50,919 bases of DNA. Source: Paramacrobiotus metropolitanus. Lineage: Eukaryota; Tardigrada; Eutardigrada; Parachela; Macrobiotidae. Below are positions 24,133 through 38,401 of the stretch, one piece after another. Positions within the stretch are counted from its first letter, which is position 1; each line of letters begins with the position of its first letter. Made by a program: the position numbers and the translations under genes. The DNA lies in the NCBI RefSeq assembly GCF_019649055.1, contig NW_026570543.1, positions 1 through 50,919 of the forward strand. Direction: 5' to 3'. The notes below the pieces were generated by a model, which was not told the origin of the DNA, made no database searches, and worked only from the letters and a program-made list of their open reading frames with translations.

Positions 24133-24910
24133 CGCTTATGAAGCGGTTGTAAATTGTGTTAAAGCATTTTATCAGCAGCACCCGGCAATTTTCCAGCCCA
24201 GGTCCTTGGAAGTCTTTCCTTTCATATTGACGGCAGATAATGATTGATTACTTTATGGTTGCATATGGTGCGCGAAAAGGTGAGCACTGTCCTTATTTCT
24301 CACGTACGATAATTTAACTTTAAAGGAAATTCATATGGTGCAATACTTACAAACTGAGACTGCAATGATATGTTATAGCTAATTCCAAGCTCCCGAATGG
24401 AATTTTTAGGAAAATACCACAATATTCTACAATTTCAAAGGTAACTGCCAGTAAGTTCTGACGTGGCTAGCTGTAGTGCGGTCGCTAAATCTTAACCGAC
24501 TCGACCCAAAACTTTTAAAAGTATTTTTTCAGTTATCAGAAGGCAACGTTTGCCAAATCAGTTTTCACTTACGACCAGAATAACTAACCTTTTCAACTGT
24601 AACTACCTCTACCGTTTATTCCGATATTAACGTACAACTCCGACTTTTCCGCTAAAGCCAAGTCTGCCAAGATGATTCGGACAGGCTAGCAGATTTTACA
24701 TGACCAAAACTACAGAACTTTGGGTTTTCAAATTCCCACCAGACTGATCAGTCTAATTGGCAATAAACGACTAAGACGGCATTAACAATTTAACATGAAA
24801 CATACAGCAAACTGCGGCACACAGCAAATCCCAAAACAGGGAAAGCCCCTAATCAACACACAGCAAAAACACAGAAACCCAAAACAATTCCATACAAAAA
24901 ATAAAGATCG
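24133..24910. other. Gap without a recognised gene
   Basis: This stretch lies between the foldback element and the 3' end of the U2SURP-like gene. It is AT-rich and has no exon-like segment. It may include the 3' untranslated region of that gene. Confidence 0.5.
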
Positions 24911-28024
<3,114 letters not shown>

Positions 28025-31000
28025 CTAGAAAAATTGTAAATTACATTTTCTAGAGCAAGACAGACACATAAATTGGGCAAAAATTTTGAAAATCACACTG
28101 TCTGACAATCATATTGGCAATCGTACTGTAAACTACACATCATCATCTGGAAATCATCCTGTTAGTATTGGATTAACAGCCGTGGCACGCCGGCATTACC
28201 TGTTTCGGTTTTGCTTCGCTTGCGCATGCGAAATGATCCCGATGAGGCCTTCGTCCGGTAAAGGCCACGTTGTGATCACCAAAAGGATTGCGAGGCATCC
28301 GATGTGGTGCTGTCGGTGCTGCTGCAAGCGGACATTTTATAATTGCTGTCTATTTAAATCTAAAAGTATCGACGTTAATACCAGAATTTGTGTTTGCTTT
28401 CCGCACTGCCAACCGGTAGCAGTCTGATGCCGTCGTCGACTACACGTTCGGTGAATAGCCACCGTCTTTTCCTGGTCTGTATCCACTAGGATGAACGCTG
28501 GCTTACCACCCGGTCCGGATACTGCTTGCACTGAACGGGGCGCGGGTGCGGGCGATGGTGGACCGGGTGTTTCACCTTTGGAGCGATTGGTCAGAAAGGA
28601 CCACACCATGCCGATGGACGGCCGGCGGGATGCCGCTTCCTACGCGTTCAGCAGCGGCGACTGGGTGAGACTGGGTGAGGTGCGCAGTGGATGGTCAGCG
28701 TGACGGGGAGCGGATCTCAGTGGCCGTGGTCACCGTGGGCAAGGGCTTGATCTCACCGGGACCTTACTCGTTTGTTAAGGCGGGTGCTTGGAAGAGTGAC
28801 GAGACACAACTATCTGCAATAAAATGCACATATTCGGTTTGAATTTGAACGCTCAGCATACTTCTAATTTCTAAATTTAAAAAATGTATGCAGTTTGAAA
28901 ATAATTACTTTGTACTATTTGAAATTTTAACAGCAATTCTAACAGTTGTAATTTGATTGTGAACCGTAGATTTGAAATTTGTTTTGAAAATTTAAGAGTG
29001 CTTTTATTTTTTATAAACAAAAAATTCTGTGTCTATAGAAGCCGTAAACTTTTAATTTTAAAATAGCCAGTTTTTATATACACAAGCATATTACACCCGA
29101 GAAAACGAAAATGGGACGCTGGAGAATACCTGGAATGTATTGAGAATTTCCGCGACCGAATAATTCACAGCAGTAGTACAAAATCCCTGAACCGTTAACT
29201 AATAAAATCGTTCTGGTTATCGCGCGCGATCTTCGGCTATGGATGCTGCCTGCAAACTGATTCCGTATGCCAAACAGCTGTGTTGCACCAACTTGCACGT
29301 GTGGAATGTCGTTTCACTCTGTATCTGACAAGAAATTATAAAATCACGATTGCATTTAAATTTCACCTTTCAAAATGGGTAGAACAAACAAAAATTTTCC
29401 AATTTACCAATTTTTAAAATACGAAGAATTCCGTATGCGGGCGGACTAATTCAATTCCGAAATGCTTTCTTTACTGAATTCCAACATAGCTGCACAGCGG
29501 CGAATTACCAAATTTTTCAAACTAGACAGGAAGTTATCCACATCCGTTTTGCACAGAAAACTGTCAACCGTTCATCTGCTTTTTCGTAACAATACATTCA
29601 GTGCGCAAGACCAGTTTCCGTAAAATTCTGTAATTGTTAATTCGTCCTGATTTTCAAACACACCTGTACGGATTTTCTCGAAGGTTTCCGCCACGATAAT
29701 ACACTGGCAAACCGGGCGCGTGCTCTTGGATTTGAGCTGGTGGAGAACTGCCAAATTGCGGGCGGCCGTTTTTACGGATTTGACCGGACGTTGCGTCAAC
29801 ACCGCGGCTGATCTACGCCAGAGTAAAAACATCACCACTAGGCTTGTACAAGTGAATTCTGTTGATTAATAATTTCATTTTAGTATTCAAATTAATTCTA
29901 AGAAACTGGATTTATTTTTACAGAATATTCTGTTTGTTTTAATCGAAGTAACTACCTCATTCAGTAATAAGAGATCAGATTTGTCAATTCAACAAAGTTT
30001 TCTGTCAAGTTTTGATTAAAAGGTCGAAATATCATCCCCAACCTGTTTATTACGATCGGCGAAGGAAACAATGTGCGCTTGCCCGCGAAAAATCCACAAA
30101 TGCCAATGAATTTACCGCGCAGTTCCTGTCGACAGAGTACGCGCCAATGTGCAACCGCAACATGATGATGATCAAGGAGCGCGCAACCTGCGTACATGGG
30201 ACTGGATAGCGGTGAGCAGGGCGCCGTCGTGGGCAGCGAGGGGAGGCCATCGGCAGCCATCCTGGCTCCCGATCAAACGGTTACGGCCAGCTGGACAAGA
30301 GGGTGGATAGCTGCGCAGGGATCATACGGCGAAAGGTTCGCTCAATTTCCATTGGCGATTTCGCAAGATCATACCAACGCTGCGAAATCCAGCGATCGCT
30401 GGTACATGATGAAACGGTCAATTCGCAGGGCAGCGTCGTGCAAAATCTTCTTGATCGTGCAAAACCCAGCACTCTAACCATCAAATTCTGGGTAACTCGG
30501 CTCAGAAAAGCCGTACCAGTATAGCGGCTGCAGACCGTGCGAGTGGCGGGCGTGATGTGCTTGACGAGGCAGACAAGCGTAGGGTATTACAACTCTCTGA
30601 CCAGCTGCATGGATCCAGCGATACAACAACATCTGTGCACGTATCGGGCGACTTGATAACGGCATCATGCATATGACAGGCACTACAGCAGCGCTGTCGA
30701 TCCACGGTGTCCACTTTACAGCGAGTGGAAAACCTCCTCCAACCCTTCCAGTGGCAGCGTCACACCGCTTTCATCGACACTCTACGGCTTTTCGCGTTTC
30801 GACTCACAATCAGCGTCCGACTCTTCGGGCTTCTCAAAAGCAGCTGATGGTCAAACTCATCGGACTGTCTGTGCTTTTCGAACACCTGCGTCTGTAGTGA
30901 CTAGTGAGACGAAGCAAAACACGATTACGCTTTAATACGGCATGTGCTTCAAGAAGAAACATGGTTCAACAACAGCATGTATTTACCACATCTTCATCCC

Positions 31001-32278
31001 ATCATGGCAGCACCTGGCGCCGTCGCACACAGTACATATCCTGACTGAAAATCTTGGCAAATTGCAGCTAGAGATAGGTTCAGCGTCTCGGGCAGCAGCG
31101 ACAATGCAGACTGATTCGTAGTCTAGCACACTGCAGGTTTGCATGACGAAATGGTCCGCGGTAAGGAGTCTGTAAGTATCTTTTCCACCGAATCGCGAAT
31201 CTGTCGGCTGGGAATCCGTTCGCGACGACGCTGCCCGCCTGTTATCAGATCCACCAACAGCGCTCAATTGAATCTCAGCCCTTAAACCAAGGAATCGGTA
31301 TTTCCACAGGAGATTCTGTCCTGCGTGCAGCAGCACCTCGACATCGATTCCAACGCGCGCGCGCTGCTGTTGCGATCAAGGGAGCAGTCAAAGACCTTCC
31401 GTCTGTTTAGGGCATCCGAAATCTACGATCAGACGGGACGCTAGCGTACAGTACAATGTCGCTGACGCTCTGTGACTTCTTCTGGAGGCCCACAATGTGG
31501 CCATATGCTGCAGCACACCGTCCATCTCCACATCCACAACGTTCCACGCATATTATACATGATACATTGCCGTAACAAACTTACAATAGATTACTGGACA
31601 TTCACGAGTTCAACAATCGACGGTTTATCAAAGTCTAAAACGGGATTCAGTGAACCACTGATGCTTTCTTCCCGCAACATCATTAAACTGGAAATAACTC
31701 TTACGGTTTTGCTGCAGCGACCGCACTGTAAGTACTCGTACAATCTCGCCGAACAAGATGCCTGACTCATTCACTACAGGCTGCCTTCATTCAGCGATAG
31801 GCAGGTGCATACAGTGCAGTTACAGGGCAACTGAACGCGCGTGTGTCCTCAAATGTTCGCTATATCCGTTCTTTGATGTAGCCGCATTGGCCAGCGCATT
31901 GCACTCAGCTACGCGTCCTCAAATGCCCGATCTCGGCACATCGACAAATTTATGGCTTTTCTACCGTTTGATCATGTTTTTGAAACAGAAAAAACTTACA
32001 ATTACTAACATTTATACCGTTGAATAAAATAATCTGCCTTAAAACTTTAAATTCACCAATTAATGTGGAACATGTGAATTATCAGCGCCTACAGAACCCT
32101 GCTTACAAATTTAAAGAAAAAGTCAAGAAATAGCAATGCAAAGGCATCAGCACACCTTTAATCAAAATTAAATTAAGGAGTAATTTGAATTTTCTGTAGG
32201 AGTAAGCGTATATCGCTGGGCGCTGCAATTATTATGCATTCATCGACTGCACGGTAGTGATACGATTACGGACAAGGC
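28025..32278. other. Region with weak coding-like fragments, no gene resolved
   Basis: Upstream parts of the U2SURP-like gene should lie here on the minus strand, but no RRM could be identified. A Pro-rich open stretch (28609-28337 minus) and open stretches at 29298-29074 and 29838-29572 (minus) are possible exons without motifs. From 30.0 to 31.5 kb the composition is GC-richer and both strands hold fragments. On the plus strand, one frame near 31320-31440 (reading QEILSCVQQHLDIDSNARAL) looks exon-like. I cannot name a family. Confidence 0.3.
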
Positions 32279-32288
32279 TCCTTGAAGC

Positions 32289-33066
32289 CGCGTCCGATCA
32301 CTTCGGCCGTATACGATCACTTCGGCCAACGCTCATTTCGGCCGAGGCTCACTTCGGCCAACACTCATTTCGGCCACCGCCAGCACATTTAGCCATCTTC
32401 AATTTTTCACGTTTTCCTAGATTTTGTGTTTTCTAGTTTTTGTTGCATTTCCAAATTTTTGTTGTGTTTCCTAGGTTTTCTTAGGTTTTTCTTAGGTATC
32501 TTAGGCTTGCTTGGGTTTTCGTAGTTTCTTAGTTTTTGTAATTATTATTAATTTTTGTTTAGGTTTCCTGGGCTTCTTAGGCTTTCTTAAGGTTCTTTAA
32601 TTTTCTAAATTTGTTTTAAATTGTCTCAGAATTCTTTGGGCTTTCCCAGGTTCTTTTAGTTTTCTGAAATGTTTTTGGAATCATTAACCTTCGCTCTTGT
32701 GACGGTAGGCTCCTTGCAACCGCCTACGGTTTCTTAAATGTCTTTGGGTTGGGCGCATAACAATCGTTTTGAGCCACTTCCGGAGGTTTCCCTCTGTCTG
32801 TTTTGAATTGCTAATCTTTAATAATGATTGTTTTTCTTAGTCCTGTACCATTTTCAATTTTTCCAGGACTGATATCAGTACAAGGTCATTTTCTAACACT
32901 TTCTTGAATTTAAATAGCTGCCAAAGTTACAACGAAGTTAACGTTGTCTACAAATTAAACCAAAATGAGTGTTGCCCGAAATGTACTGTGGCCGAAGTGA
33001 TTGGCCGAAAACTTTAGCCGAAATGAACGCGGCCGAAATGAAAACTGCCGAAGTGATCGGTAGTGA
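32289..33066. mobile_element. 778-bp foldback-type element with TTCGGCC repeats
   Basis: A 10-bp duplication TCCTTGAAGC flanks it (32279-32288 and 33067-33076). The left arm is made of 16-bp steps of TCACTTCGGCC/TCATTTCGGCC plus a variable spacer. The right arm carries the inverse words GGCCGAAGTGA/GGCCGAAATGA. The 14-bp CCGATCACTTCGGC at 32294 is the exact reverse complement of the sequence ending at 33060. The centre (about 32410-32680) is a T-rich run of CTTAGG/CTAGGTTTT words with no coding frame. The size of the duplication again suggests a Mutator-like relation. Confidence 0.75.
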
Positions 33067-33076
33067 TCCTTGAAGC

Positions 33077-33772
33077 ATCCCAGGAATTTCAACATTAAAT
33101 TCATGCGAAAAATCTTGCACCAGGCAAAAATTCCAACTGGTCTCCGTAATTTATGGCCTGCTTTTTTTCGCATTTCCATCTACCAAAAATGCGGACTGTC
33201 TTGTCCTGGTACAAGTGCGCGGCTCGTGCGCCCCTATCCCTGTTCGTGCTTATAGCGCAATATGGAACTCAAGTCAAACTAAACGACGGCCGTTTTCCAG
33301 TTGTCAATGCGTCAGCTAGGACACCGAGAAAGGTTACTTACCCGCATCCACGCCACCTATCACCGCAATGCTGTAGAATACAACCAACAAACACGGATTA
33401 GAAACCGCTATTTGCTGCTCGTACCGAGCTTCTTAAGAATCGTTCTTGCCTCCTTGTCGTTTTACCAGGTTTGGATTATTGTTGTTGTTTCTGCGCAGTC
33501 ACCACAAAACGCCCGATTTGCTTGGCGGATTGACATGCTAACAGCAGCAATGTCTACAGCACTTTGATCATTTCCGGTTCCTCGAAACCATCGCTACTCG
33601 TTAAACGCAATATCATCCATGTACCATCTTTTCTAAAATAATATTTTTTAAAGTTTTACGTAATAACATTGAGCTGCACAGCAATATACTCGTAGACATT
33701 ATTATACGTACAAGGTATGCATCGCACTCCGCGCTCGGCACTACCTTCATGGACGGAGAGTAACATCTCGAC
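33077..33772. other. Gap between foldback element and retrotransposon
   Basis: No recognisable gene is present. Overlapping plus-strand open frames (33070-33567) and a minus-strand one (33801-33613) lack motifs. Confidence 0.5.
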
Positions 33773-33860
33773 ATTATTGTGGTCAAGGTACTACCCAACA
33801 AATTCGGAGTTTATTCAGGGCAATTCATACCAAACAAACGGACGCGAAGCGGTCTACACG
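33773..33860. repeat. Split direct repeat A, outer copy
   Basis: This 88-bp copy begins ATTATTGTGGTCAAGG and ends GGTCTACACG. It matches 34050-34137 throughout by eye and marks the 3' end of the element on the minus strand. Confidence 0.93.
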
Positions 33861-33879
33861 TTAAAACAAAAAAAAAACA

Positions 33880-34049
33880 AAAACAAAAATTTCCTTAACG
33901 TCAGCTTGCAAATGGTCTAATGCGATGGTCTTGACCGCGCTCCCGCTTTATATACAACCCGGCAAGGGAAGCGGGCGCTGGTCAGACAGTGTGGGAGTAG
34001 CCGTCACCTCTTCGACCAATAATAGATAGATTCCCGAGGAATCTTAGCT
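33880..34049. repeat. Split direct repeat B, inner copy
   Basis: This 170-bp copy runs from AAAACAAAAATTTCC to GAATCTTAGCT and abuts the inner A copy. It matches 38402-38571 throughout. In the 5' copy it should include promoter sequence; the segment CTTTATATACAACCC could act as a TATA-type box for the strand opposite to the genes. Confidence 0.93.
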
Positions 34050-34137
34050 ATTATTGTGGTCAAGGTACTACCCAACAAATTCGGAGTTTATTCAGGGCAA
34101 TTCATACCAAACAAACGGACGCGAAGCGGTCTACACG
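34050..34137. repeat. Split direct repeat A, inner copy
   Basis: Same 88-bp sequence as 33773-33860. It lies 65 bp beyond the recombinase stop codon and directly abuts repeat B, as in other split-repeat elements. Confidence 0.93.
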
Positions 34138-34202
34138 CCAAACACACCAAACAAAAACAAAAACAAACACAGAAGGCAAAAGAAACCCATCAAAAGGGAA
34201 AG

Positions 34203-35147
34203 CTACTTAGCGAAGGCTTGTCTCATGGATTCCGCCATGTGAAGGTTAAATTGCTGCCGCTTTTCGAAGTCGGTATCCGTATATGCGTGGACGCAGTCGC
34301 TTCTCCAGTTCCCTTGGCATTTCAGTAGTGCTGTTGGAACATCCATGGTCGCGGCATAGGTTGCGGCGCCGCGGCGAAACGAATGAGTGGAAATGGCATG
34401 GGTGGGATAGCCGGCTGATTGAATTGCTGTTCGTAGTAATTGGTTGAATCTAAAAGCATATAAGGGTTTTACGCAGGCCCCAACCCGGTAACTGAACAGT
34501 GCATCTGTCGGTTTGGCCTTGGAGGCGGCCACCATTGACCGAAGTGCTGCTACCGGACATAAGGGATTAACGGTTAGCCGTGGTAAGGGAATCTCGACCT
34601 TACTTTTCTTAAACCGATTAGTTTTAAGTACGGCAAGTTGCAATGTAGCACCAGTATCGGTGAACTGGATGTCTTTCACACGCAGATGCTTGTTGCTGAG
34701 TGATTTAAAAAGGCATGAACTGCGAGCAAGGGAGAAGAACGCTGTAAGGCATGCCGCCCAAAACGTCTTCCTGTATCTGCTCGGTACGGCATGCAGGTTA
34801 TTTTTAATTATTATTAAATCCGTGGGTAAGATAGGGCGCCGTTTATGTGGGCGCTCTTGGCATTGGCGTTTCACGCCTGCAAGTGCTAGCTTAACCTTGT
34901 AGTGAGAAAGGTTTGGGCCGGCATATCCCCGATAATGATGGAATGAAGTTAAGGATGAGACATAACTAAGGATAGTATTATATTCTAAGTCTTTGCTGAG
35001 GTAAGCTATATAAAGGCTAACAGTGTGCTCCGTTGCTGGACACGCCCGCAATCGAAACGAATGACAGAACGTTTCAAACCGTGCCCACTGGGTTTCCCTG
35101 GTTTTCCAGGAAGATTTCGCCATAGCTGAAAGCTGCAAATTCCTCAA
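34203..35147 (-). CDS. Tyrosine recombinase of the retrotransposon
   Basis: The enzyme would integrate the circular DNA copy by site-specific strand exchange through a covalent phosphotyrosine. The frame has 314 codons. The in-frame ATG at residue 9 (MAKSSWKT, 35123) is a likely alternative start. The SAM-like N-terminal region covers about residues 10-100. Catalytic signatures are Arg142 in SLARSS, a Lys near 175 in LKTNRFKK, His255-x-x-Arg258 in THSFRRGAAT, Trp281 in GNWRSD, and the candidate nucleophile Tyr289 in HAYTDTD. All six positions of a working recombinase appear present. The frame overlaps the end of the RT frame by 74 bp in another register. Confidence 0.92.
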   Translation of the reverse strand: MRNLQLSAMAKSSWKTRETQWARFETFCHSFRLRACPATEHTVSLYIAYLSKDLEYNTILSYVSSLTSFHHYRGYAGPNLSHYKVKLALAGVKRQCQERPHKRRPILPTDLIIIKNNLHAVPSRYRKTFWAACLTAFFSLARSSCLFKSLSNKHLRVKDIQFTDTGATLQLAVLKTNRFKKSKVEIPLPRLTVNPLCPVAALRSMVAASKAKPTDALFSYRVGACVKPLYAFRFNQLLRTAIQSAGYPTHAISTHSFRRGAATYAATMDVPTALLKCQGNWRSDCVHAYTDTDFEKRQQFNLHMAESMRQAFAK

Positions 35148-36963
35148 TTTCCTTTCCAGTTTGTGTGTTAGGGTAACTAAAACGAAAATTGTTCGGTAAT
35201 TTATCGCCTGGAAAAGGCCTTTGCCAATCGCTTAGAAATTTATTGGTGTATGATTCACTCTGGGATAACCGACTCAATGAGTCAGCTAGCACGTTGGTCA
35301 CACCGGCTGCATGTATTGCTTGCCAGCGGAAGTTATGCCGAATGCTGCATTTAAGTACAGCTTTCAGCCATTTCAGCGCTTCTAAATTTTTGGTTGTACC
35401 ACGATTTAAGAAGGCGACCGTCTGAGTGTTATCAGATTGAACAATGACTTTCTGGTTGGCCAACTGCTCGGCAAAAATTAGTAGTGGTAGGCATGACGCG
35501 ATTAATTCTAAAAAATTAATATTGCGTTTAAGCTGTGCACTGACCACTGGCGTTGGCACCCAGTTGGAGTGAAACCCGGCTGGTGCCTTGACTGAGACAT
35601 CCCAGCGACCTGCTATCCAGGTACCGGCGTAAACTGCGCCAAATCCTTGAAAGGATGCATCGGTTGCGATATAAGCAACACTGCGAGGCTGGCTCATGGG
35701 TGTAGAAATAATGCCATTCAGTGAGCCGGCAAAAGTTTTCCACCACTCCAGTTCGCTTAACATTAACTGACTTACTCGGACACGATGAGTGGAAAGTTTT
35801 AGTTTTGACAAAATATCAATAAAAATGCGCGTGAAAGTCCTGGCTCCGTAGATCACTTTAGACGCAAATGACATGTGTCCAGTAATAATTTGGAGTTCCT
35901 TCTTGGTAACTTTATTACGCGCAGAAATTGTGTCGCATAATTTGAAAAGCGAAATTAGTTTCTCTACAGGTAATTCTAACCGGCCCAGCAATGAATCGAC
36001 CACGATACCAAGAAAGGTCACTCGTTGCGCGGGGCCTATTATTTTATCCCATTTTACCATGAAACCCAGAGAACATAAAAGAGAAATTAATTCGTTTTGG
36101 GCGCATAAGCAAATTTCATAAGTTTCCCCAATTACTATAAAATCGTCTAAATAAGCGACGATAGCGAATTTACGGCGCCGCATCATGCGGCAGATGGCCG
36201 TTGAAATTTTATGAAAAATTGATGGAGCGTTTGAAAGCCCAAAACAAAGAAAGTTATCTACATAAAAACTCTCCGATTCGTTTGGGAACTGCCAGCGGAA
36301 ACCTTGGAGTTGACGATGCTCCGGTTTGACTGGAACCCAGCGGTATGCAGACTTGATGTCTATCACCGCGTAAAAACAACCAGAACTGCTTAGCCTAATT
36401 ACATCTTCGAGAGACTGAAATGAGAATGCTTCGGCATCAATAAAGGAGTTAACGCTGCAGTGAAGAGGGCGACTGCAATCTGTGATAGGGCGCAAGGCTG
36501 TGCTGCCTTTCTTTGAAACCGCACCGATGGCATTAATTCGCAACGGTTTATGACTTTGTTTTGATAGTCTACCCGTTGCCAATTCTTCGGAGAAAAGACG
36601 GTCTAGAAAGGGTTTTGCCTCAGGAGATAGGGCGCTCTTGTAATTTGTACAGTCCGCCGGCGGCACTGAGTGAATATCCGGCACGAGAGAGAAACCCTGA
36701 GCGAGTCCAGTTAGCAAAAATAGGCTATCTGGGTGGTCTACTTCAAGCTCTCTTGACCAGTTTTCAATGCTGCGAGTAAGAGAGGAGCGCAAAATCAGAT
36801 CGGCGTCAAGAGATAGAGAAACGTTATCAAAAACAACATAATTAGGCGCAGGTGTTTGCGGTGAGGCTTTAGTGTGAACCGTTCCCGCGGTTTCGCTGAT
36901 TGCCGGCAGTGCAACTGCTTGCTGGGTGGCCTTCGCTGCCACAGTGCCCACAGATATGTGCAA
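35074..36963 (-). CDS. Reverse transcriptase-RNase H polyprotein
   Basis: The 629-codon frame copies element RNA to DNA and degrades the RNA strand. RT motifs are LRPITDCSRPL (about residue 158), motif A YAVIDIKSAYRWVPV with Asp202, motif B GLSNAPSIFHK (about 242), and motif C AYLDDFIVIG with Asp273-Asp274. RNase H follows: ATDAS with Asp434, FLELIA with Glu487, QSDNTQTVAFLNRG with Asp511, and ADSLSR with Asp561. No protease or integrase domain is seen, as expected for this order. The first ATG lies inside the gag frame (95-bp overlap, different register), so translation probably needs frameshifting, reinitiation or a spliced message. No methyltransferase domain follows RNase H. Confidence 0.95.
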   Translation of the reverse strand: MHISVGTVAAKATQQAVALPAISETAGTVHTKASPQTPAPNYVVFDNVSLSLDADLILRSSLTRSIENWSRELEVDHPDSLFLLTGLAQGFSLVPDIHSVPPADCTNYKSALSPEAKPFLDRLFSEELATGRLSKQSHKPLRINAIGAVSKKGSTALRPITDCSRPLHCSVNSFIDAEAFSFQSLEDVIRLSSSGCFYAVIDIKSAYRWVPVKPEHRQLQGFRWQFPNESESFYVDNFLCFGLSNAPSIFHKISTAICRMMRRRKFAIVAYLDDFIVIGETYEICLCAQNELISLLCSLGFMVKWDKIIGPAQRVTFLGIVVDSLLGRLELPVEKLISLFKLCDTISARNKVTKKELQIITGHMSFASKVIYGARTFTRIFIDILSKLKLSTHRVRVSQLMLSELEWWKTFAGSLNGIISTPMSQPRSVAYIATDASFQGFGAVYAGTWIAGRWDVSVKAPAGFHSNWVPTPVVSAQLKRNINFLELIASCLPLLIFAEQLANQKVIVQSDNTQTVAFLNRGTTKNLEALKWLKAVLKCSIRHNFRWQAIHAAGVTNVLADSLSRLSQSESYTNKFLSDWQRPFPGDKLPNNFRFSYPNTQTGKEIEEFAAFSYGEIFLENQGNPVGTV

Positions 36964-38095
36964 ACCCGGTGCAGATATTGGCGTTACATTTATTCTCTTG
37001 CCAGAAGAAACAACAGGAAAAGCGATAGCGCCGCTGCCCGTTTTGCTGGCTTTTGTAACTGTTGCCGTACCCGCGAAAAAGCTGCGCTTTTTTGCCTGTT
37101 TTAATGACAGTTAGAGCAGGCCGGCGGTTGCGTGCGTAAAAATGCTTATCACATAACAGTGCGCGTTTATGAGTATCGCATAAATCGAATTTCTCATAAT
37201 TCGCGTTAAATCGAAATTCGTCGTCAAAAGCCAAAACTGATTCGTCGGTGTAGTCCCGATGGCGCACGACAAGAAATTCAATGTATTCAAGGTAAACTTC
37301 AAGCGCATTCTGATATTTGCCCGTTACCGTTTGCGCTAGGCGCACGGCGGTTCTAAGGCTGTATATCAAGAAGTCATCAAAAGTCAACTGCGTTGCATCC
37401 GGTTTTACACGTTTGCCCTTTTCATTTAAAATTTTCGCCGCTTGCTTGTGTGGCAGAGGAAGTTTCCGAGCCACACTAGCAAGCTTGGCTACTGACTGTG
37501 AGCGGGAACGAACGGATGACTTTGAACTACGAGATTGGTTACTGTTTGACCTACCTCCACTGGTGTTGGATTCGCTGCGTTGTTGATTGCGGCTGGGACG
37601 GTAGCGTCGACGGGAACTGTTGCGCGATGAGTTGCTAGCCGCCCGGTCGGTGTTGTTGGCCTTGCGTTGGTCGATGACACTACGCAGATCGCCGGTGTTG
37701 GCGCGCTGCTGCCGTGGCCCAATAAACAACTGCACTTCCATGCGGTCGGCGTCCATGGTGATGAACTTCAGATTAGACGGGAAATCCTGACACAGGGCCA
37801 GTCGACGCAATTTTTTGACGGTGGCAAATCCGGCATTGAGGATTTCGTTGACCGATTGTTCAGCAAGCTGCAGTGTTTCCCCGAGGATGGTAACGGAATC
37901 AGGATCGGGAGTTGGTTCTTCCACCACTGAAGGAGACCGGTCGTGAGAGCCCTGTGAATTCTCCATACCGTAATGATCGTACAGTCGAATCAGCATATCA
38001 TTCTTGGTGCCGGAGTCATCCACTTCTTGGCCGCGACAATGGTCCATCAGCTCTTCTTTAGTGAGTTTCTTAAGGGCAGTCTTGCTTGGGGCCAT
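36869..38095 (-). CDS. Gag-like nucleic-acid-binding protein with N-terminal SAP-like motif
   Basis: This is the presumed structural protein that packages element RNA. I start it at 38095 because ATCGCCATGGCC is a strong eukaryotic start context. An upstream in-frame ATG at 38131 would add a 12-residue hydrophobic leader. Residues about 5-45 read KKLTKEELMDHC...DSGTKNDMLIRLYDHY, a SAP-like helix-extension-helix pattern. A basic Ser/Arg/Gln-rich stretch lies at about 165-215. The C-terminus has two clustered Cys/His motifs: CFFWQENKCNANICTGFAH, then CGHCGSEGHPASSC (a CX2CX4HX4C knuckle) near residues 361-395. Such double motifs are common in gag proteins of DIRS-order elements. It is about 408 residues long. 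Confidence 0.85.
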   Translation of the reverse strand: MAPSKTALKKLTKEELMDHCRGQEVDDSGTKNDMLIRLYDHYGMENSQGSHDRSPSVVEEPTPDPDSVTILGETLQLAEQSVNEILNAGFATVKKLRRLALCQDFPSNLKFITMDADRMEVQLFIGPRQQRANTGDLRSVIDQRKANNTDRAASNSSRNSSRRRYRPSRNQQRSESNTSGGRSNSNQSRSSKSSVRSRSQSVAKLASVARKLPLPHKQAAKILNEKGKRVKPDATQLTFDDFLIYSLRTAVRLAQTVTGKYQNALEVYLEYIEFLVVRHRDYTDESVLAFDDEFRFNANYEKFDLCDTHKRALLCDKHFYARNRRPALTVIKTGKKAQLFRGYGNSYKSQQNGQRRYRFSCCFFWQENKCNANICTGFAHICGHCGSEGHPASSCTAGNQRNRGNGSH

Positions 38096-38401
38096 GGCGA
38101 TATTAATCAACCAAAATAAAAACAAATGCAAGCAAAAAGTAACTGTACTGTGTAAGCAAAAGCTTATGACAGTGCTTCAAAATTTATATCAATTCAACTA
38201 ATTGATGAAACCAAAAACTTATCTGTCTCTAACCATCTATAAGATAGTACAAGAGAACGATAATAGGAGTTATTCAAAAAGTTGTACGGAGAACGGGAAA
38301 ACGTTAAAGGTCACACAGTGCGTACACTGCACTAACAAGATCACAAATATAACGCTGCGGAATCAAAGTGTCCGTGGACTATTTGATTGTGGCAGCAGTT
38401 C

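Noticed and set aside
29961-30260. Possible RRM exon of U2SURP on the minus strand (RNCAV...FVDF)
   Set aside because: The resemblance to an RNP1 motif is short, the first RNP motif is missing, and a plus-strand frame over the same bases is just as plausible.
32440-32660. Run of TTAGG/CTTAGG words resembling telomeric repeats
   Set aside because: The words are irregular, mixed with other T-rich sequence, and lie inside the foldback element. They do not form a telomere-type array.
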